Shown here: positions 7,257 through 13,809 of the stretch, one piece after another
Numbering within the stretch: position 1 is the stretch's first letter
Layout: each line of letters begins with the position of its first letter
Assembly: GCA_903928275.1 (NCBI GenBank)
Contig: CAIYQJ010000241.1
Location: 1 to 14,048, forward strand
DNA: 14,048 nucleotides
Direction of reading: 5' to 3'
DNA from: an uncultured Chloroflexota bacterium
GTDB taxonomy: Bacteria; Chloroflexota; Limnocylindria; Limnocylindrales; CSP1-4
Notes under the pieces: generated by a model
The model's database searches: none
What the model was told of the DNA's origin: nothing
What the model saw: the letters and a program-made list of their open reading frames with translations, nothing else
Position numbers and translations under genes: made by a program

Positions 7257-7443
7257 CTCGCGCCGGCCGGGGCGGGCGGGGTTCTAAGCCCAGGGCCCGC
7301 GAGTCGCGGCTCGGTCGGCCACCGGCCTCGATGTCGGGCATGCGCGGCGCAGGCAGGGTAACCGCGGGATCGCTGGCTGGTCGGACGGGGCTTGCCCGTT
7401 CAGACGAAGCCGGGCAGGGCAGGCGACCCGGAGTCGGGCCGTC

Positions 7444-8553
7444 CTACTCGCCGAGCGCCTTGAGGATGAACGGCAGCGCCCGGTGGAGGTCGCGCTGCCA
7501 GTAGGCCCAGCTGTGGGTGCCGTTCCCGTACGCATCGACCGTCACGGGGATCTTCAGCGTCGCCGCCTGATGGATGAAGGCCTCGCTCTCGCTCGCGACC
7601 TCCCGTTCGACGGCACCGTCCGGGTCGTAGGCGGCGGGCGAGCCGTTGTCCAGTGGCCCGGGCTGCCCGTTGCCGTAGGCGACGTAGAGCGCGGTGCCCT
7701 TGAGGGCGGCCACGTTGTCGGTTGGGTCGTGGGCCTTCCACACGTCGGCCTGCGCGACGGGGTCGCCCCACAGACCGGGGTCCATCTCGAGGAACGATGC
7801 GCCGCTGAGCGGGTCGAGCACCCCGCTGAAGGAGGCGGCGGCGGCGAACATCCCCGGCTGGCGCGCGGCGTATTCGATCGCCCCGTAGCCGCCCATCGAG
7901 ATGCCGGCGATCGCACGCTTGTCCCCGGCGTGCCAGTTCCGCTCGAGCAGCTGGCGCAGCTCGACGAGATGGAACGTCTCCCACTTCGGCGGCCCGCCCT
8001 TGCCGCCGTTCCACCAGTCGGAGTACCAGCCTGGGTTACCCCCGTAAGGCAGCACGACGAGGAGATCGGTCGGAGCCGTCAACTCCGACACGTCCGACTC
8101 GAGCCACCAGTCGTCATACGTGCCGGCACTGCCGTGGAGGAGGTACACGACGGGCCAGCGGGCGGTCGGCTCGTCCTCGAATCTGCGCGGGAGCAGAAGC
8201 CGTACCTGCATGGGCGCAGCCACAGCGGGAGACTCGATCGTCAGGTCTCGGGCGCGGGGGTCCGGCGTCGTGTCGACCGCGATGATGCGTGCGCCGTCAT
8301 CAGCCGGTACGCCGATCGTCGGGATGGGCTTGGCCGTGCGAGCCGGCGGCCGGGCCGCCGTCGCGGTCGGCGCCGCGAGCGCCACGGAAGCACCGGCAGG
8401 GGTCGCCGCGGTCGCCGGACTCGGCGTTGAAGCCGCGGCCGCCGGGGTCGCCGCGGGTGGCGCCACGGTGGCACCGGCCGCACATCCGCCAAGCAGACCG
8501 ACGATCGCGAGGCCGACGATCGACCGCTGCACGTACCGGCCCCCGAGAATCAC
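7444..8553 (-). CDS. Exported lipoprotein esterase, alpha/beta hydrolase (FrmB/antigen-85-like)
   Basis: 369 residues from GTG at 8551-8553. GGGGAG lies 5 bases upstream, and the frame above is Arg/Pro-rich and not protein-like, which decides the start. The N-terminus is a lipoprotein signal peptide: R-containing n-region, hydrophobic SIVGLAIVGLL, then LGGC with Cys24 as the lipidation site. Residues 25-75 are an Ala/Pro/Thr linker, so the catalytic domain is probably tethered outside the membrane. The hydrolase domain (about 95-369) shows the oxyanion-type HGSAG (140-144), the nucleophile elbow GISMGG with Ser219, and THSWAYW with the likely catalytic His347; an acidic residue between 270 and 305 should complete the triad. 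Related proteins include S-formylglutathione hydrolases, feruloyl esterases and mycolyltransferases. The substrate is unknown. Convergent with the acyl-CoA dehydrogenase gene. Confidence 0.87.
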   Translation of the reverse strand: MILGGRYVQRSIVGLAIVGLLGGCAAGATVAPPAATPAAAASTPSPATAATPAGASVALAAPTATAARPPARTAKPIPTIGVPADDGARIIAVDTTPDPRARDLTIESPAVAAPMQVRLLLPRRFEDEPTARWPVVYLLHGSAGTYDDWWLESDVSELTAPTDLLVVLPYGGNPGWYSDWWNGGKGGPPKWETFHLVELRQLLERNWHAGDKRAIAGISMGGYGAIEYAARQPGMFAAAASFSGVLDPLSGASFLEMDPGLWGDPVAQADVWKAHDPTDNVAALKGTALYVAYGNGQPGPLDNGSPAAYDPDGAVEREVASESEAFIHQAATLKIPVTVDAYGNGTHSWAYWQRDLHRALPFILKALGE

Positions 8554-9140
8554 ACCTGCTCCCCCTGGGACGCCCCACTCGCGGGTCGGTCTCGCTAGCC
8601 AGTGGCTCGGCGCGGTCCCGGCGGCCAGGGTGTGGGCCGCGCGTCCAGGCCTCCCGCAACGCGGCGATGGTGGGCCCGAGCCGGGCGTCCGCGCCAGTGC
8701 CGGAGGTCGTCGCCGACGGGCGAGGTCCGGAGTCGAACGGCGCCGATCCCCGACCGCGCGTTCAGGGTGGTCATCCGAGCATCGTGCGCTTCGAGCGCTG
8801 TGGGGTAGTGTTGAGTTCGCGCTCGCCGAAGCACGCGCGCTCCGTGAGCACGGATTCCTCGGCGTGTGGCGCAACGGTGGCGCACGTGCTCTGGGAGCCG
8901 CAACGGCTCCTGCGGCGCAGGGTCGGCGGCCCTGAGGCGGCCCTGGGCACGACCGGCCGAGCGGTGTGGGCGCCGATCATCCCGCGGTTCGCGCGATCTC
9001 GATCATGTGGGGGGCTGCCTCGTTCGGCGGCCCGCTTCTCGACCTCGGGCGCCTGCCGCGGCCGCCGATCCATGCCTGACGGCCCGGACGGCCCGGTCGA
9101 GGGGATGAACCGCGGCGATGCCACCCGCTACACTCCGCCG
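8554..9140. other. 587-bp intergenic region without a credible gene
   Basis: The region separates the divergent esterase and CRP-like genes. Several frames are open, as expected in GC-rich DNA, but their translations are Arg/Ser/Pro-rich with no domain character. Visible structure: a small inverted repeat GCGCT-TCG-AGCGC (8786-8798), a 7-bp perfect hairpin GGAGCCG-CAA-CGGCTCC (8894-8910), and a tandem GGCGGCCCTG separated by one base (about 8926-8946). I found no tRNA-like cloverleaf. It should hold the esterase promoter on the minus strand, but I could not identify it. A small RNA is possible but unsupported. Confidence 0.5.
9129..9134 (+). promoter_or_regulatory. -10 box of a probable leaderless promoter for the CRP-like gene
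   Basis: TACACT fits the TAnnnT consensus and ends 6 bases before the ATG at 9141, so transcription would begin at or next to the start codon. There is no Shine-Dalgarno between them. No clear -35 was found, as is often true for such promoters in GC-rich bacteria. Confidence 0.5.
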
Positions 9141-9845
9141 ATGGCGACCCCCGACCGTCCCGCCGACATCGCCGACATCCCGAGTGGACCGCTCGGCGAG
9201 CTGTTCGCAGCGGGCCGGCGGATACGCCTCCGGCCGGGGACGCTCGTCCTAGCCGAGGGCGACGTCTCCAACCGAGTCGTCCTCGTGCTGTCGGGCCGCC
9301 TGAAGGTCTCCACGTTCTCGGAGGACGGCCGCGAGACCGTCCTCGGGTTTCGAACCCGCGGCGACGTCCTCGGCGAGCTCGCGGCCATCGACGGGGAGCC
9401 GCACGCGGCCACCGTGACCGTGACCGCGCCGAGCGAGGCGCTCGTGCTGCAGGCGGACCGCTTCGTCGCCGAGCTCGGCGCCCGGCCCGACGTGATGCTC
9501 GCCCTGCTCCGCTCCGTCATCGCCCGGCTCCGGGACGCGGACCGGAAGCGTGCCGAGTTCGCGGCGCTGCCCACCGATGCGCGGATCGCCGAGCGCCTGA
9601 TCGAGCTGGCACTGGCGGCGGCCGGAGCCACCGACGGGGCCGGAGCTGCCGATGCGGCCGACGGCGCAGCCGGGCCGCCGACGTTCCCGATCACCCAGGC
9701 GGAGCTCGCGGGCTGGGTCGGCTGCTCCCGGGAGGCCGCGAACAAGGCGCTCGGCCGGTTCGCCGACCGGGGCCTCGTGGAGCTGGGCCGCGGCCGCGTC
9801 ACGATCCTCGACCTCGAAGGGTTGCGGCACGCCGTCGCTCTCTGA
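9141..9845 (+). CDS. CRP/FNR-family transcriptional regulator
   Basis: 234 residues. The cyclic-nucleotide-binding-like beta-roll spans about 18-125, the dimer helix about 115-160 and the CRP-type helix-turn-helix 183-225 (ITQAELAGWVGCSREAANKA). Arg197-Glu198 occupy the positions that in CRP read GTGA half-sites. The phosphate-binding cassette reads GEL (78-80) followed by DGEPHAATV: the Arg-Ser/Thr pair that normally grips the cyclic phosphate is His88-Ala89, so cAMP binding may be altered or lost. An Ala/Gly/Asp-rich linker (about 158-180) between dimer helix and HTH is longer than usual. I chose ATG 9141 because TACACT lies 6 bases upstream; ATG 9105 in the same frame, directly after GAGGGG, is the alternative. 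It is followed 85 bases later by an element rich in GTGTGA sequences, its possible target. Confidence 0.88.
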   Translation: MATPDRPADIADIPSGPLGELFAAGRRIRLRPGTLVLAEGDVSNRVVLVLSGRLKVSTFSEDGRETVLGFRTRGDVLGELAAIDGEPHAATVTVTAPSEALVLQADRFVAELGARPDVMLALLRSVIARLRDADRKRAEFAALPTDARIAERLIELALAAAGATDGAGAADAADGAAGPPTFPITQAELAGWVGCSREAANKALGRFADRGLVELGRGRVTILDLEGLRHAVAL

Positions 9846-9930
9846 CGCGCAGCGTCCGGTCTCTCGCCGAGCCCGCACACCGCGACGCAGCCGCGATCGA
9901 CCTGCCGCGGGACGCAGCGCCGGCCGTCGA

Positions 9931-9961
9931 GTGTGAGATTCCCACGTTCGACGTGTGAGAC
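9931..9961 (+). promoter_or_regulatory. Duplicated cis-element, copy 1 (upstream of the secreted-protein gene)
   Basis: GTGTGAG occurs at 9931-9937 and again at 9953-9959, 22 bases apart (about two helical turns). Between them is TTCCCACGTTCG. CACGT-TCG-ACGTG (9943-9955) is a perfect 5-bp inverted repeat, and GTGTGAG-A-TTCCCAC is an imperfect one. The first 20 bases match those at 13695-13714 with a single difference. The element lies 114 bases before the ATG at 10045; copy 2 lies 115 bases before its ATG. The GTGTGA sequences resemble CRP-type half-sites, and a CRP-like gene ends just upstream (inference). Confidence 0.7.
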
Positions 9962-10003
9962 GCTGCCTTCTCTCTGCGACCCGTGCCCCCCACCGTTGCC
10001 TCA

Positions 10004-10024
10004 CGCCGGCCGGCATGGCCGGCG
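10004..10024 (+). promoter_or_regulatory. 5'-UTR hairpin, copy 1
   Basis: Perfect 8-bp inverted repeat: CGCCGGCC (10004-10011), loop GGCAT, GGCCGGCG (10017-10024). It ends 7 bases before the GGAGGAA ribosome-binding site (10032-10038) of the gene at 10045. A hairpin of different sequence sits at the matching place in copy 2 (13758-13789), which argues for a conserved RNA structure. Confidence 0.55.
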
Positions 10025-10044
10025 AACGCATGGAGGAAGTGTCG

Positions 10045-10518
10045 ATGTCCGCACAGCAGGCCGCAGCGTCCCACCGGCGCCTTCCGGTCCACCGTCTCGT
10101 CGCGATCGTCAGCATCGCGGCCCTGACGCTCTCCCTCGGCGCGGGCGTGGCGTCGGCCGGCAGCGGCCGTGATCACGGGATCGCTCAGAACACGTTCACC
10201 AAGTGGATCACCACGTACCCGGCCATGGCCGGCGTCGTCGGCGGCGACGTGGGCACCGGCACGTATGCCGGGGAGATCCTCAAGTACACGCCCGACACGA
10301 CGACGGTGATCGAGGCCCTCTACCACTTCACCGGCTCGAGGCACTCCTTCTCCGCGCTCGTCCACGTCGAGCAGACCGGCCTCAAGGCCGTGATCATCGG
10401 CGTCGTCACGGACGGCTGGCTCAAGGGCCACAAGGTGGAAGGCCAGTACACGCAGATCACGTGCCCACAGTCGTCCGGCGGATGCTTCCAGGGCACCCTC
10501 GACATCATGGGGAGCTGA
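10045..10518 (+). CDS. Secreted 157-residue protein of unknown family
   Basis: The start ATG follows GGAGGAA by 6 bases. The N-terminus MSAQQAAASHRRLP plus a hydrophobic run (residues 18-34) and VASA form a Sec-type signal peptide, with likely cleavage after Ala38; the RR at 11-12 gives a weak twin-arginine resemblance. The mature ~119 residues are Gly-, Thr- and Val-rich with alternating hydrophobic strands: WITTYPAMAGVVGGDVGTG, YAGEILKYTP, VIEALYHFTGS, SFSALVHVEQTG, KAVIIGVVTDGWLKG, VEGQYTQITC. This suggests a small all-beta (barrel- or dirigent-like) fold. Two Cys (in ITCPQ and GCFQG) lie eight residues apart near the C-terminus and may form a disulfide. I do not recognise the family. Its leader, 5'-UTR hairpin and upstream element are shared with the gene at 13810. 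Codon use is ordinary for the window. Confidence 0.8.
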   Translation: MSAQQAAASHRRLPVHRLVAIVSIAALTLSLGAGVASAGSGRDHGIAQNTFTKWITTYPAMAGVVGGDVGTGTYAGEILKYTPDTTTVIEALYHFTGSRHSFSALVHVEQTGLKAVIIGVVTDGWLKGHKVEGQYTQITCPQSSGGCFQGTLDIMGS

Positions 10519-10606
10519 TCCGCCCCGAGCTCCCCGCGGTCCGGGGCGCGCGGGGCCTCATCCCAGCCACGACGGTCGATCGGTCGGCATCACTTCACGG
10601 TCCATC

Positions 10607-10641
10607 GAACGAGGGCGGACGCTCGGCGTCCGCCCTCGTTC
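10607..10641 (+). terminator. Perfect 16-bp stem-loop, probable terminator
   Basis: Arms GAACGAGGGCGGACGC (10607-10622) and its exact complement (10626-10641) flank a TCG loop. No T-run follows, as is common for terminators in GC-rich bacteria. It stands 88 bases after the stop of the secreted-protein gene and 32 bases before the next ATG, so it should separate the two transcripts. Confidence 0.65.
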
Positions 10642-10658
10642 CGCGTCGACGGGGGCAG

Positions 10659-10664
10659 TAGGCT
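10659..10664 (+). promoter_or_regulatory. Candidate -10 box for the cyclase-STAND gene
   Basis: TAGGCT matches TAnnnT and ends 9 bases before the ATG at 10674. No Shine-Dalgarno lies between, suggesting a leaderless or near-leaderless mRNA that starts just after the terminator hairpin. No clear -35. Confidence 0.3.
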
Positions 10665-10673
10665 TCGGCTGAC

Positions 10674-13484
10674 ATGCGTGCGTCGAAGCCCGAGCTGCCC
10701 CAGGGGACCGTGACGTTCCTGTTCACGGACATCGAGGCCTCCACGCCGCTGCTCGAACGGGTCGGGCCGACGGTGTACGGCGAGATCCTCGAGCACCACC
10801 ACCGCCTGATCCGCCGTGCGTGCGCGGATCACGGCGGCGTGGAGCGCGGTACCCAGGGCGATTCATTCCTCGTCGTCTTCCGCGACGCACCGTCCGCGGT
10901 GGCCGCGGCCATCGAGGCGCAGCGCCTGCTCGCGTCGGCCGACTGGCCCGCCTCGGTCGAGGTGCGCGTCCGCATGGGCCTACACACCGGGCTGGGGATC
11001 GTCGGGAGCGAGGACTACGTCGGCATCGACACCAACCGGGCAGCACGGATCGCCTCCGCCGCCCACGGCGGACAGGTCCTGCTCTCGGAGTCGACGCGGG
11101 CGCTCACCGCTCGGGGCCTGCCTCCCGGCGTGGGCGTGAAGGATCTCGGCCGGCACCGGCTCAGGGGCTTCGCGGAGCCCGAGTCCGTCTCCCAGCTGAC
11201 GATCGTGGGGCTTGCGTCCGACTTCCCGGCGCTCCGATCCCTCACGACGCCACATCCCGACCTGCCCTTCCAGCCGACCTCCTTCGTCGGACGCGAGAGC
11301 GAGCTCATCGACGTCCGGGCGCTGCTGGACTCCCACCGTCTCGTGACGCTCGTCGGGGCCGGAGGGACCGGCAAGACCCGGCTGATGCTCGAGGCAGCCG
11401 CGCGCGTCGCGGGTGTCCGTACCCATGGGTGCTGGCTCGTGCAGCTCGCACCGATCACGGATCCGGGTCTCGTGGAGCAGGGCGTGGCGCGGGCGCTCGG
11501 CGTGGAGCAGCAGCCGGGCCAGGCGCTGGTGGACGCCGTCGTCGCCTTCCTCCGATCGAAGGACCTTCTCCTCCTCCTGGACAACTGCGAGCAGGTGATC
11601 GGCGCGGTGGCCGACGTGGCGGAACGGGTCCTCCTGGCGTGCCCGACGGTTCGGCTGCTCGCATCGAGCCGTGAGCCGCTCGGCGTCGGCGGGGAGGTGG
11701 TCTATCGGGTGCCGTCCCTCGACCTGCCGGACGCGGTCGATCCCGGCGAGGTGGTCGGCGCGCAACAGCTCGCGCGCATCGCGGACATCGAGGCGGTCCG
11801 ACTGTTCGTGGACCGTGCCGGCGCGGTGCTCCCAGCGTTCAGGCTCGATGCGGCGAACGCAGGCGCCGTCGTCGAGATCTGCCGGAGGCTCGATGGCATC
11901 CCGCTCGCGCTGGAGCTCGCGGCGGCGCGGGTCGCCGTCCTGTCGGCCCCGGAGATCGCGGACCGACTCGGCGACCGCTTCCGTCTGCTGACGGGCGGCC
12001 ACCGTACTGCCCTGCCGCGCCAGCAGACTCTCCAGGCGGCCGTGGACTGGAGCTGGGACCTGCTCACGGAGGCCGACCGCCGGCTGCTCCGACGGCTGTC
12101 GGTGTTCTCGGGCGGCTGGACGCTCGAGGCCGCGGCGGTCGTGACGGGCAGCGGCGACTCGATGGAGACGCTCGACGGACTCGAGAGGCTGGTCGCTCGA
12201 TCGCTGGTCATCGTGGACCGGGCAGGGCCCACGCGGTACCGCATGCTCGAGACGATCAGGCTCTACGCGGTTGCGAGGCTTCAGGACAGCGGCGAGGCCG
12301 AGACGTTGCGGGAGCGTCATCTGGCCTTCTACGGGTCGCTCGCTTCCGAGGCCGAATACGCGCTTCGTGGCCCGGACATGGTCGCGTGGCTGCAGCGACT
12401 CGATCCGGAGGCAGACAACCTTCGTGCGGCCCTGGCCTGGGCGTTCCAGGCGGATGCGGCGGCGGCCATCGACATGAGCATCTCCATGCGCTCGTACTGG
12501 CGGGCCCGTTCCGTGGGGTCCGAGGGGATCGAGCGGCTCGACCGGGCCGTGGAGCTGGCGCGATCGCTGGCGCCGGCCGCGGGATCCCCACGGGCTCCCG
12601 AGGGCTCCGTCATGCTCGCTCGGACCCTGGCGGCCGCCGCCGAGGCCCATGCTCTGTGGGCTGACGCGGTCGTCGCTCGTGCCTGGGCGAAGGAGGCTCT
12701 GGCCCTCGCCCGGCTGACGGGCGACGAGGACACGCTCGGTCGCGCTCTCGCGGCCGCCTTCCTGGTGTCCGTGTTCTCGGGCCAGCTCGACGAGCTCGAC
12801 GGCGCTGCCGAGGCGCTGAGCGCGGTGGCCGAGAAGGAGGGCGACTGGTGGTCGGTCGTCTACGTGCTGTGGGTGGGCGCCGAAGTCGTGCGGCACACGG
12901 ACCCGGCGCTCGCCCGGACGCGCATGGAGGCCGCGACCGAAGTCGCCCGGCGGTCCGGCAACCCCGCCACGATCGCCTTCGCCGCGGACGGTCGCGGCGT
13001 GATCACAAGCCTCGTCGCAGATCTCGCGGAGGCGCGTCCCTGGTTCGACCAGGCGATCGCGCAATACCGCGAGCTCGGTGACCGACGCTTCGAGGTCATC
13101 GCCCTGAGCGACCTCGCCCACGCGTTGCGGCGCCACGGCGCGCTCGGCGAGGCCGAGGCCATCTACCGCCGGACGATCCGCGAGTGGCTCCACTTCGGCA
13201 ATCGCGGTGCGCTCGCCAGCCAGCTCGAGTCGCTCGCGTACCTGGCGGTGGCCCGCGGTGACTGGTCCCGCGCCGCGCGGCTACTGGGCGCCGGCCAGGC
13301 GCTGCGGGAGGTCGCTGGCTCGCCGCGACAGGCGATGAGCGGCGAGCAGGAGGAGTACGACGCGGCCGTGGCCCGGATCCGGGAAGTGGCCGACCCCGAG
13401 ATGCTGGATGCCGCGTGGGCGGAAGGACGCCTGCTCTCGGCGGAGGCGGCCGTCGAGGTCGCGATCGCGGCGCCGGGGGGCTGA
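10674..13484 (+). CDS. Nucleotidyl cyclase-STAND ATPase-TPR signalling protein
   Basis: 936 residues, no signal peptide, cytoplasmic. The class III cyclase domain (about 11-178) keeps both metal Asp (Asp19 in FTDIEAST and Asp63 in QGDSFLVVF) and the Asn121/Arg125 pair in NRAAR. The usual substrate-selecting Lys three residues before the GD turn is Gly59, so it may make another nucleotide or act as a sensor. The STAND/NB-ARC-like ATPase (about 200-520) has Walker A GAGGTGKT (228-235), Walker B LLLLLDNCEQ (299-307, Asp303), ASSREPL and GIPLALELAAAR. TPR-like helical repeats fill about 540-900 and probably receive a ligand or partner. There is no C-terminal LuxR domain, unlike many relatives. 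Such proteins are regarded as signal-gated switches; the trigger is unknown. There is no Shine-Dalgarno; the start is supported by the cyclase domain beginning at residue 11. Confidence 0.9.
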   Translation: MRASKPELPQGTVTFLFTDIEASTPLLERVGPTVYGEILEHHHRLIRRACADHGGVERGTQGDSFLVVFRDAPSAVAAAIEAQRLLASADWPASVEVRVRMGLHTGLGIVGSEDYVGIDTNRAARIASAAHGGQVLLSESTRALTARGLPPGVGVKDLGRHRLRGFAEPESVSQLTIVGLASDFPALRSLTTPHPDLPFQPTSFVGRESELIDVRALLDSHRLVTLVGAGGTGKTRLMLEAAARVAGVRTHGCWLVQLAPITDPGLVEQGVARALGVEQQPGQALVDAVVAFLRSKDLLLLLDNCEQVIGAVADVAERVLLACPTVRLLASSREPLGVGGEVVYRVPSLDLPDAVDPGEVVGAQQLARIADIEAVRLFVDRAGAVLPAFRLDAANAGAVVEICRRLDGIPLALELAAARVAVLSAPEIADRLGDRFRLLTGGHRTALPRQQTLQAAVDWSWDLLTEADRRLLRRLSVFSGGWTLEAAAVVTGSGDSMETLDGLERLVARSLVIVDRAGPTRYRMLETIRLYAVARLQDSGEAETLRERHLAFYGSLASEAEYALRGPDMVAWLQRLDPEADNLRAALAWAFQADAAAAIDMSISMRSYWRARSVGSEGIERLDRAVELARSLAPAAGSPRAPEGSVMLARTLAAAAEAHALWADAVVARAWAKEALALARLTGDEDTLGRALAAAFLVSVFSGQLDELDGAAEALSAVAEKEGDWWSVVYVLWVGAEVVRHTDPALARTRMEAATEVARRSGNPATIAFAADGRGVITSLVADLAEARPWFDQAIAQYRELGDRRFEVIALSDLAHALRRHGALGEAEAIYRRTIREWLHFGNRGALASQLESLAYLAVARGDWSRAARLLGAGQALREVAGSPRQAMSGEQEEYDAAVARIREVADPEMLDAAWAEGRLLSAEAAVEVAIAAPGG

Positions 13485-13694
13485 GCAGGCGGTCCCGCGA
13501 CCGACGCCAGCTGGAAGCGCGGCTCCTGACGGGTCGCGCGATGGCATCGGCGCCATCCCTGCTCGTCCCTGCGCACGGACGTGAGCCCGACGTCACGAGC
13601 GGCAGCGCCAGGTCCCGGGCCCGCTCCCGCGCGGAGCTCGTCCGCCACCACGGGCCGGGATCGAGTCGCCGTGGCAGGCGGCATCAGCGGCAAA
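13485..13694. other. Intergenic region between the cyclase-STAND gene and the second cis-element
   Basis: With the element and leader that follow, this makes a 325-base gap before the ATG at 13810. I see no gene, no convincing terminator and no promoter. A loose repeat, CGTGA (13580-13584) with TCACG (13593-13597), is spaced 8 rather than the 6 expected for a CRP site. Confidence 0.45.
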
Positions 13695-13725
13695 GTGTGA
13701 GCTTCCCACGTTCGGTGTGTGGACG
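13695..13725 (+). promoter_or_regulatory. Duplicated cis-element, copy 2
   Basis: GTGTGAG (13695-13701) is followed by CTTCCCACGTTCG and then GTGTGTGGACGC. The first 20 bases match copy 1 (9931-9950) with one change, A to C; the second GTGTG block is shifted and partly altered, so the inner CACGT/ACGTG dyad is lost. It lies 115 bases before the ATG at 13810, against 114 for copy 1. The most constant part, GTGTGAG-N-TTCCCACGTTCG, is the best candidate for the bound core. Confidence 0.7.
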
Positions 13726-13757
13726 CGCGCCTACCGCCTCCGGCCGGACCCGCCCAT

Positions 13758-13789
13758 TGTCGGCTCATGCCGTTCCGGCATCGCCGACA
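13758..13789 (+). promoter_or_regulatory. 5'-UTR hairpin, copy 2
   Basis: Outer stem TGTCGGC (13758-13764) with GCCGACA (13783-13789), a small internal loop, and inner stem ATGCCG (13767-13772) with CGGCAT (13776-13781) closed by TTC: 13 base pairs in all. It stands just before the ribosome-binding site GGAGGA (13797-13802), like the hairpin at 10004-10024, although the paired sequences differ. Confidence 0.55.
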
Positions 13790-13809
13790 CTCGATTGGAG
13801 GACGGGTCC

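Noticed and set aside
7385..7438. Possible bidirectional terminator between the convergent dehydrogenase and esterase genes (ACGGG-GCTTG-CCCGT at 7385-7399; CCCG-GAGT-CGGG at 7427-7438)
   Set aside because: Stems of only 5 and 4 bp with no T-run; expected by chance at this GC content.
5492..7504. 670-codon plus-strand frame overlapping the acyl-CoA dehydrogenase
   Set aside because: The other frame holds an end-to-end conserved enzyme; this one is low-complexity Arg/Gly/Pro.
8980..9010. GGTTCGCGC resembling a tRNA T-loop
   Set aside because: No acceptor stem, D-arm or anticodon arm can be placed around it.
704..10518. Mobile element, prophage or defence island
   Set aside because: No transposase, integrase, terminal repeats, target duplications, restriction or CRISPR genes; base composition looks even across the window.
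10980..13193. 737-codon minus-strand frame opposite the cyclase-STAND gene
   Set aside because: Antisense shadow of a gene with intact catalytic motifs; Arg/His/Pro-rich and no recognisable domain.
13580..13597. CRP-like site CGTGA...TCACG
   Set aside because: The half-site spacing is 8 instead of 6, it has no matching copy near the other exported gene, and it sits 230 bp from the start.
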